The translations under genes and the position numbers were made by a program. From Kalmusia sp. IMI 367209 (Eukaryota > Ascomycota > Dothideomycetes > Pleosporales > Didymosphaeriaceae), in assembly GCA_027946365.1 (NCBI GenBank), contig JAPEUQ010000010.1, positions 248,001-312,000 of the forward strand: a DNA stretch of 64,000 nt, written 5' to 3'. Shown piece by piece: positions 58,676-64,000 of this stretch (the first letter of the stretch is position 1; each line of letters starts with the position of its first letter). The notes under the pieces are model-generated. The model searched no databases, was not told where the DNA came from, and saw nothing but the letters and a program-made list of their open reading frames with translations.

Positions 58676-60733
58676 TTTGAGGTTGCAGGAATGAGGAATG
58701 AATATTATGACCTGCGTTGCGTTGGGACGGGAGATCCACGGCTTGTTATGTTAGGCGATTGCCTTTTACGACTACACAGATATCCCTTTGGCGATCAAAA
58801 TGACATTGTTCTGTTTGCATCTTTTACGAATATTCATGTCACTATACATCTGCTCCAACTTTGGCCGTACTTTGCGCTTGTAATGTCTTCACTCTCTCAT
58901 TACGATTAGCATGCATGATATAAATCAGCGTAGAAGACGAATCGGAATTCATCTTATCACGAAAAAAAAAAAAAAAATTCCCACAAACATTCACAATGAG
59001 ATGTCAACGATTACATATATCATATATCGAAAGGCAAAGTAATACGTCATTCCAACAGTTCTACACTCCACCTCCCGATCCTCCACACAAATCCTCCCAA
59101 ACCCACTTATGCACGACATTCATTTCACATGTTGCATTCCCCCCAAGCCCCCGGTCCACAAACAACATGATAACAAAACGCGCACTATAACGCACGCATC
59201 CCATGCGTCGACCCAAGGGCGCAAAATACCCGCGCATATACCCGACAGGCATCGGCCCTCGCCTTCGGAAACGCAGAACTGCAACGCACGTACCTCGTCC
59301 CAAGCCGGACATTAACACGCGCTCGGAGCTTCCTTACGTGTCCCACGCAGCAGGTATGTAGGAATGTCGTAGAATTATAGATCTGACGGCGGCGGGGGCC
59401 CAAGGCACCGCTGCCGGCAGTCGGAGAGTTTTACGAGTCGTGTTGCTATGTGTGTTTTTTTCGTCTCCAAAGAATTGGGAGAGGCGTGGCGTCCAGGGTT
59501 GGTTGACATGGCCTCCTCGGTGTCCAACAACGTTATGTACGTTTTGGAGGATGCGAGGCGAGCCGAGTACAGTCGATGACTTACATGATGCGGAACATAT
59601 TCCGTAGTCTTTCGGAACCGGCGTGTTCATACATGACTTTGGGAGCCAAACCTTTTATTTACTCCCGCATGAGTATGCTGGCGAAGCCGCATGGCCCACG
59701 TGGCACCTCGTTTCCCCTTCTCTGCAAAAGAGTGTGCACGCGATCCCCACGGACATCCTTCTTCGCATCCACATGGAGCGCGCACAGCCAGACGGACGCC
59801 GGCCACGTGCGCGTCAGACTCTGGTTCGTGATGCAATGCCGCCCCACGGGGAGCGCCAGTCCAGCGCGCCGCAGCCAACCGCGAAGTCGCACGTGTGAGG
59901 GTTAGAGCGATCATGCGCTTTCCCCACGATGTGGAGTGCTTGAGGTGTCGCGTGCGGGTCTGCGGACGGATAACTTGCTCATCAGGCGGCCGCCGAAGAG
60001 AAGATTCATTAAAAGTGAGGCGCTTTTCTCGTGGGCTATTTATTTATTTACTTGCTGTCGAGTGATGCTGTCTTGCGAGTCGCTTTTGTGAGCATCCGAA
60101 GTTGAGAATCGTACATCTTTTACGGCTCTGCTCGAGGCTTTGTTTTGCGGAGTAGTCTTCTTACTGCACGCCTGATCTCTCACCTTCCATCTATCGCCTC
60201 GCTGATCCAATCCATACACCAGCCATGTTCTTCCTCGAAGCATGCTCCCTCGCCCTCATCACAACGCTCAAGCTCGCGGCTCTAGGCCTGGCCTTCAAGT
60301 GGCTCGCTCGATACTAAGCGTCCGCATCTCCTCGGCTCACAATTACTACTCCCTCAGCGGAGGCGTTGCACAAACAGACTCGCACTCTCTTCACCCAAGC
60401 GTTCCATAACGTAACAGGTAGCGTGTTTAATCGTCGTGCGTGCTACTCGAGTAGAAAGAATTAACATCTTTTTTTCCCGAGTACCCGGATGACACCATCA
60501 GCGGCTCCAAACACGACAAAAGCGGCCCCAACCGGGCGCACCCTCCAGCCCCGCCGCTCCTCGCACCCCACGCCGAAGCACCTCCGATCAGACCATCTTC
60601 GGTCCCGCGCCTACAAAACCCGTCGAGGGTGTTGCAAACAGCTTGCTCGATTGATTCAAAAAAGGCCGTTACTTTTGGAAACCTATTTAACTTCCCTGAT
60701 CTGCGCTCGCGTGTCCGAGGTAGTCAATCAAAG
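58676..60733. other. Long non-coding stretch with poly-A run and a micro-ORF
   Basis: About 2 kb without a convincing gene. A run of 16 A residues lies at 58962-58977. Many overlapping ORFs on both strands between 59061 and 59914 disagree with each other and lack domains. It may include a long 5' leader of the oxygenase gene. Confidence 0.45.
60225..60317 (+). CDS. Candidate 30-aa membrane micropeptide or upstream ORF
   Basis: ATG at 60225 gives 30 residues, MFFLEACSLALITTLKLAAL then GLAFKWLARY, with one continuous hydrophobic helix and a basic end. It lies about 420 nt before the oxygenase start, so it may be an upstream ORF in that leader or a free-standing membrane micropeptide. The only evidence is composition and a pyrimidine-rich leader before it. 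Confidence 0.25.
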   Translation: MFFLEACSLALITTLKLAALGLAFKWLARY

Positions 60734-62476
60734 ATGGCGCAAACATTCACCCACATACCCATCCTGCCCCTCTCGGCTGCCCAGGATCCCGCCACCAAGC
60801 CCCAGTTCCTGCGCGACCTGCGCGCCGCGCTGCTCAACGTGGGGTTCTTGTACCTGAGCGAGACGGGCCTGCCGGAGACGCTGGTGCGGGATGTGGTTGC
60901 AGAGTGCAAGCAGTTCTTCGAGGTGCTCCCGTGGGAGGAGAAGGAGAAGATCGAGATGAAGAATGAGAGGAGCTTTTTGGGCTGGAGCAGGGTGAGTTTT
61001 TATCTTTTTATTGTTTTTTTCCTTTTTTTTCTTGCGTGTTGCGGAGGGCGTCTGGTACAAGTAAGCAGAGACAGAGTAGTAGTGAGTGGCAAGCGCAGCG
61101 GGTCGGCCAAAGTTGGTACGGAAGATGTGATGTATGTCTTGATATCTACGCTACAAGGGATGGTATCATGCGTATGCGGATCCGGTATGCGGCTGTTAAA
61201 AAAACGACGAGATATGCGGGATATATGCAGAGTATTAATGCTGGCCGTGATAAAACGAAAGACATGCGATGTTACGAAGAGCAACGAGAGAAGAGGGAAA
61301 CGCATAAACGCATCATAACATCGCCATATGCTGCGCAAAAAAAAAAAAACTCCCGCCATCGTATATCCAAAACGCCATCGAAAGACAGTAACCAACGAGA
61401 GATTGGGTATCTTCGGACCAAACGTAGACTCATAATCGCTGCGACGCGAACGAATTCCCCCTGCCATTACATACGCTCCTCCTCCTCTTGTATTTCTTGT
61501 ATTAGTGTAGTTTTTGAATAGTACTTTCCGGAAATTTTTGTGCTGACTGTTGAAGCTTGATAACGAAACCACCGCATTCAATATCGACCATCGCGAACAA
61601 CTCGATTTGTCGACTCCGCAACCGCTCCCCGGACCAGAAGCACCACTCTACCACAACCTGCTCGCTCCAAATCAATGGCCGTCTGACACGTATTTGCCGG
61701 CATTCCGACCTGTGTACGAGGACTACATGCGCCGCATGTCTCGTATTTCCATGCTCTTTACCAGTCTGATCGCCGAAGCGATCGGTCTCTCTCCCGACGC
61801 GTTCAACAAGTTTTTCGACGAGGACCAGCAACACAAACTGAAGATTGTCAAGTATCCCGAGGTTGATGTTCCAGATCTACCTGCCGGGGCCAGCGAGATA
61901 GACAAAAAGAAGTGGGAGATCAAAAGACAGGGCGTAGGTCCGCACAAGGACAGCATGCTAACTTCGTACCTGCTGCAGGCAAGCGATCAGCCAGGGCTTC
62001 AGGCACAGAACGCTCGCGGCGAGTGGGTAGATTGCAAGCCGATCGCTGGTACTCTGATTGTTGCCATTGGGCAGGGCATGGAAGCGTTGACCGATGGTGT
62101 CTGTGCCTCCACGACGCATCGTGTGCTCAGTCCGAGGAAGGGCGAAGGGGCTAGGTACTCGGTCCCATTTTTCCAGGGAGTAAGCTACGACGCACAGTTT
62201 GAAGCTATGGACGTCCCGAGCGAGGTGTTGAAGCTGAGGGATGAGGCTCGCAAAGCGCGTAAGGATGACGTGGAATTTACATTTGTCAAAGGCCGCTGGG
62301 GACACTTGGGCGAGGCTACCTTGATGAACCGCGTAAAGTCGCATCCGGACGTCGGCGAGCGATGGGTAAGTCCTTGTTCGATGTGTTTATTGCTGCATGG
62401 ATTACTCGGCTGACCTCCCTCGCAGTATCCTCAGTTATTAGCACAGATTCGGGCGCAACAGGCAGCCAAAGCATGA
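60734..62476 (+). CDS. 2-oxoglutarate/Fe(II)-dependent oxygenase (IPNS-like)
   Basis: Exons 60734-60991, 61556-62365 and 62426-62476 give 372 aa. The N-terminal DIOX_N part (HIPILPLSAAQD, GFLYLSETGLPE) is in exon 1. The jelly-roll follows, with iron ligands His216 and Asp218 (GPHKDSM) and His274 (TTHRVLS), and the 2OG-binding Arg286/Ser288 (ARYSVPFF). The first intron is 564 nt, about ten times the local norm, with GTGAGT donor and GAAG acceptor; it joins FLGWSR to LDNETT in phase 0, as expected for the family. Such enzymes hydroxylate or desaturate small molecules in the cytosol. The substrate is unknown. Confidence 0.9.
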
Positions 62477-63430
62477 GAGCTGCATGATGCCAACCGCCCA
62501 CAAATGTTAATTAGCTAAGAGCCAATCATTCTCCATCACAATGCAGAAGCATCGCGAGAAAAGAATATGCGGTGAAAGTGAGGCGTAGTGAGCAATCCTA
62601 CTGGGCTGGTGATGCGTGCAGTGATTGGCGTGGGGCCGATGTCCCTAGTAGCAGGTGATTCGACGAAATATGCGACTCGCTTGCCAAGCTTTATTCGATA
62701 GACTGTTTTGCTCACAACTAGCGCTGCACGAGAGGTCAATTGGATTTGAGATTTTTTTGGGTTGGCACGATCGCGCCCGTGCCTCGGTGCCATTTTCGGG
62801 GGCAATAGCGGCTGTGGAAATCCGCACAAGGAATCCCAGCCAAGTGTGGCTTGCCACCACGAAGGTCGACACGAGAGCTGACATGCCATAGTTATGGGTT
62901 GCCTGGGACGTGCAAGGATGGAGAACGCCGCTATGCCCCGCCTTGGCGACCTACGCAAGCTTTGGTCGCCGTCTTTCGGTACCTGGCTATGCCGCGTGGT
63001 TTGACTCGCTACGAAACTGCAAGTTTCAGTAAGGTGATCGACGTGACGAGACAAAAAATCGCCCATCTCGATGCTCGATGCCAAGTAGGAGTATCGAAGC
63101 TTGCGAGACTGTACGCGGGCAGGTCGGCAGGCTGTTCCGAGGAACATCTGAAATGTCATCGTTCGGGATAAGATCGGACCTGTGGAAGTAGCGGGTGGTG
63201 GTTCCATATGTTATCGCGGATGGTGGGCGAGAGTGGGCTCTGTGCGATCCTTCGTAACGAAGCTGGAGATAATTGGTGATTAGAGATCGGCCGGACATAA
63301 CATCTATGCAAGCAATGCAATGAGTCAACAATCGAATCGTCACCGCCAAGTAGGAGATGTCCTTCACCGCCTCGTCTCCACTGGGCCGGACGCCGTGTCA
63401 GCACTGCAAACGAAAGTAGATCTCTCGGTC
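62477..63430. other. Convergent intergenic region, one long but unconvincing ORF
   Basis: Lies between the 3' ends of the oxygenase and the Gln/His-rich gene. A 223-codon minus-strand ORF (62536-63207) is open, but its composition is unlike protein and no domain is seen; probably 3' untranslated sequence. Confidence 0.5.
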
Positions 63431-64000
63431 TTAGTGCTCAACCTTCATGTGCGGTGGGAGGTGATACATCATCTGTCCCTGCTCGTTCACCATTTGCGGT
63501 TGTGGGTGCGAAGCTGGTGCCATCATATGCATCTCTCCCGGGTGACTAGCTTGTGGCACGTACCCATGATGTGCAGAGCTAGAGTACGCGTGTGGATGGG
63601 GAGCGTGTCCTGGTGGTGGAGCTGCGTTCATCGGAACGCTCATCTGCCGGTGGTAATCTGACGAGTGTGGTGACGGATTTGAAGTAGGCGTGTTGTATCC
63701 TCCCATCTGCATAGCCTGTGAAGTAACGAGTGGTGTGTTCTCAAGAGGGTAGGACATGGCTCTTGTGTTGTTGTCCAGCGCGTACGGGCTTGGGTACGAA
63801 ATGTTTCCAGACTCGACAGCGTGCAATGACGGATCAGGCACTGAAAGTGACACTGAATGGTGAGGAGGATGCGCGGATGGGTGACCGCTCCAGTTTGTCG
63901 GAGGATGTTCAATGTGCGGTGAAGGTACATTCGGCGAATACGCATGCTGTTGGTGCTGATGCTGATGCTGGTGCTGGTGTTGATGCTGCTGCTGTTGTTG
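63431..64000 (-). CDS. 3' end of a Gln/His/Pro-rich regulator-like protein (partial)
   Basis: The frame is open from the window edge (64000) to a TAA/TAG-type stop at 63431, about 189 residues. It begins with an alternating Gln/His tract (63944-64000). A His-, Pro- and Ser-rich low-complexity region follows (HIEHPPTNWSGHP, AYSSSAHHGYVPQ), ending QGQMMYHLPPHMKVEH. Such tails are common in fungal transcription factors (C2H2, APSES, MADS or others), but the DNA-binding domain lies outside the window, so the class cannot be named. No intron is visible in this part. Confidence 0.7.
   Translation of the reverse strand, partial: QQQQQHQHQHQHQHQHQQHAYSPNVPSPHIEHPPTNWSGHPSAHPPHHSVSLSVPDPSLHAVESGNISYPSPYALDNNTRAMSYPLENTPLVTSQAMQMGGYNTPTSNPSPHSSDYHRQMSVPMNAAPPPGHAPHPHAYSSSAHHGYVPQASHPGEMHMMAPASHPQPQMVNEQGQMMYHLPPHMKVEH
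63944..64000. repeat. CAN (Gln/His) trinucleotide repeat inside the coding region
   Basis: On the minus strand CAA, CAG, CAT and CAC codons alternate without interruption for about 19 codons. It is an expandable low-complexity tract and a likely site of length variation between strains. Confidence 0.7.

Noticed and set aside
59061..59914. Several overlapping ORFs in the 2-kb gap before the oxygenase
   Set aside because: Mutually overlapping on both strands, Arg/Ala/His-rich shadows with no conserved motif or splice pattern.
61000..61581. 193-codon minus-strand ORF across the long oxygenase intron
   Set aside because: No domain, includes phenylalanine/lysine runs from the A-rich tract, and overlaps a well-supported exon border.
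62536..63207. 223-codon minus-strand ORF between the oxygenase and the Gln/His-rich gene
   Set aside because: It has an ATG and is long, but its composition is irregular and nothing resembles a domain; more likely 3' untranslated DNA.

Overview
The window reads as a filamentous ascomycete (Pezizomycotina) chromosome segment, possibly Dothideomycete. Most genes have short GT-AG introns of about 47-66 nt with CTAAC/CTGAC-like branch sites. The families present are typical of these fungi: HET, caspase-like C14, DUF6594, DUF4246, AA9-CBM1, Zn2Cys6, and an A-T-TE synthetase. The exact species cannot be read from the sequence. All exon joins were worked out by hand and checked for reading phase.

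Layout. 0-1.5 kb: a class I methyltransferase gene and a broken relative, tail to tail. 2.3-8.5 kb: a self-recognition/cell-death neighbourhood with a caspase-like pseudogene (two in-frame stops), a frameshifted DUF6594 gene and an intact HET gene. 9.6-20.5 kb: a compact secondary-metabolite cluster with a P450, a Caps_synth-type glycosyltransferase, an A-T-TE NRPS-like synthetase of the arylpyruvate-dimerising type, a GT1 UDP-glycosyltransferase and a Zn2Cys6/DUF3468 regulator. 21-27 kb: secreted proteins, namely an arylsulfotransferase-like protein, a GH28-like protein without visible catalytic Asp residues, and a GH43 enzyme with a frameshifted C-terminus. 27.5-31.4 kb: a CYSTM-like Cys-rich mini-protein, an SDR and a second Zn2Cys6 factor. 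31.6-38.3 kb: AA9 LPMO with CBM1, a stand-alone degenerate MoeA-like protein and a secreted GMC oxidoreductase. 38.8-48.2 kb: DUF4246, a GH31 pseudogene with two lesions and a seven-exon sulfatase. 48.6-54 kb: an Erg28-like membrane protein, an F-box-like protein and a decayed relative of it. 54.1-64 kb: housekeeping-like genes, namely a Trk K+ transporter (frameshifted near its end), a senescence/spartin-domain protein, a 2OG-Fe(II) oxygenase with a 564-nt intron, and the 3' end of a Gln/His-rich regulator running off the window.

How the genes fit together. The 9.6-20.5 kb genes form a plausible pathway: the synthetase condenses two aryl-pyruvates, the P450 modifies the scaffold, one or two sugar transferases decorate it, and the local regulator controls it. 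The adjacent arylsulfotransferase could add sulfate. AA9, GMC oxidoreductase, GH28-like, GH43, GH31 and sulfatase form a plant-biomass set, several members of which are decaying. Eight loci carry a frameshift or in-frame stop, so either the region is being pseudogenised or the assembly has indel errors.
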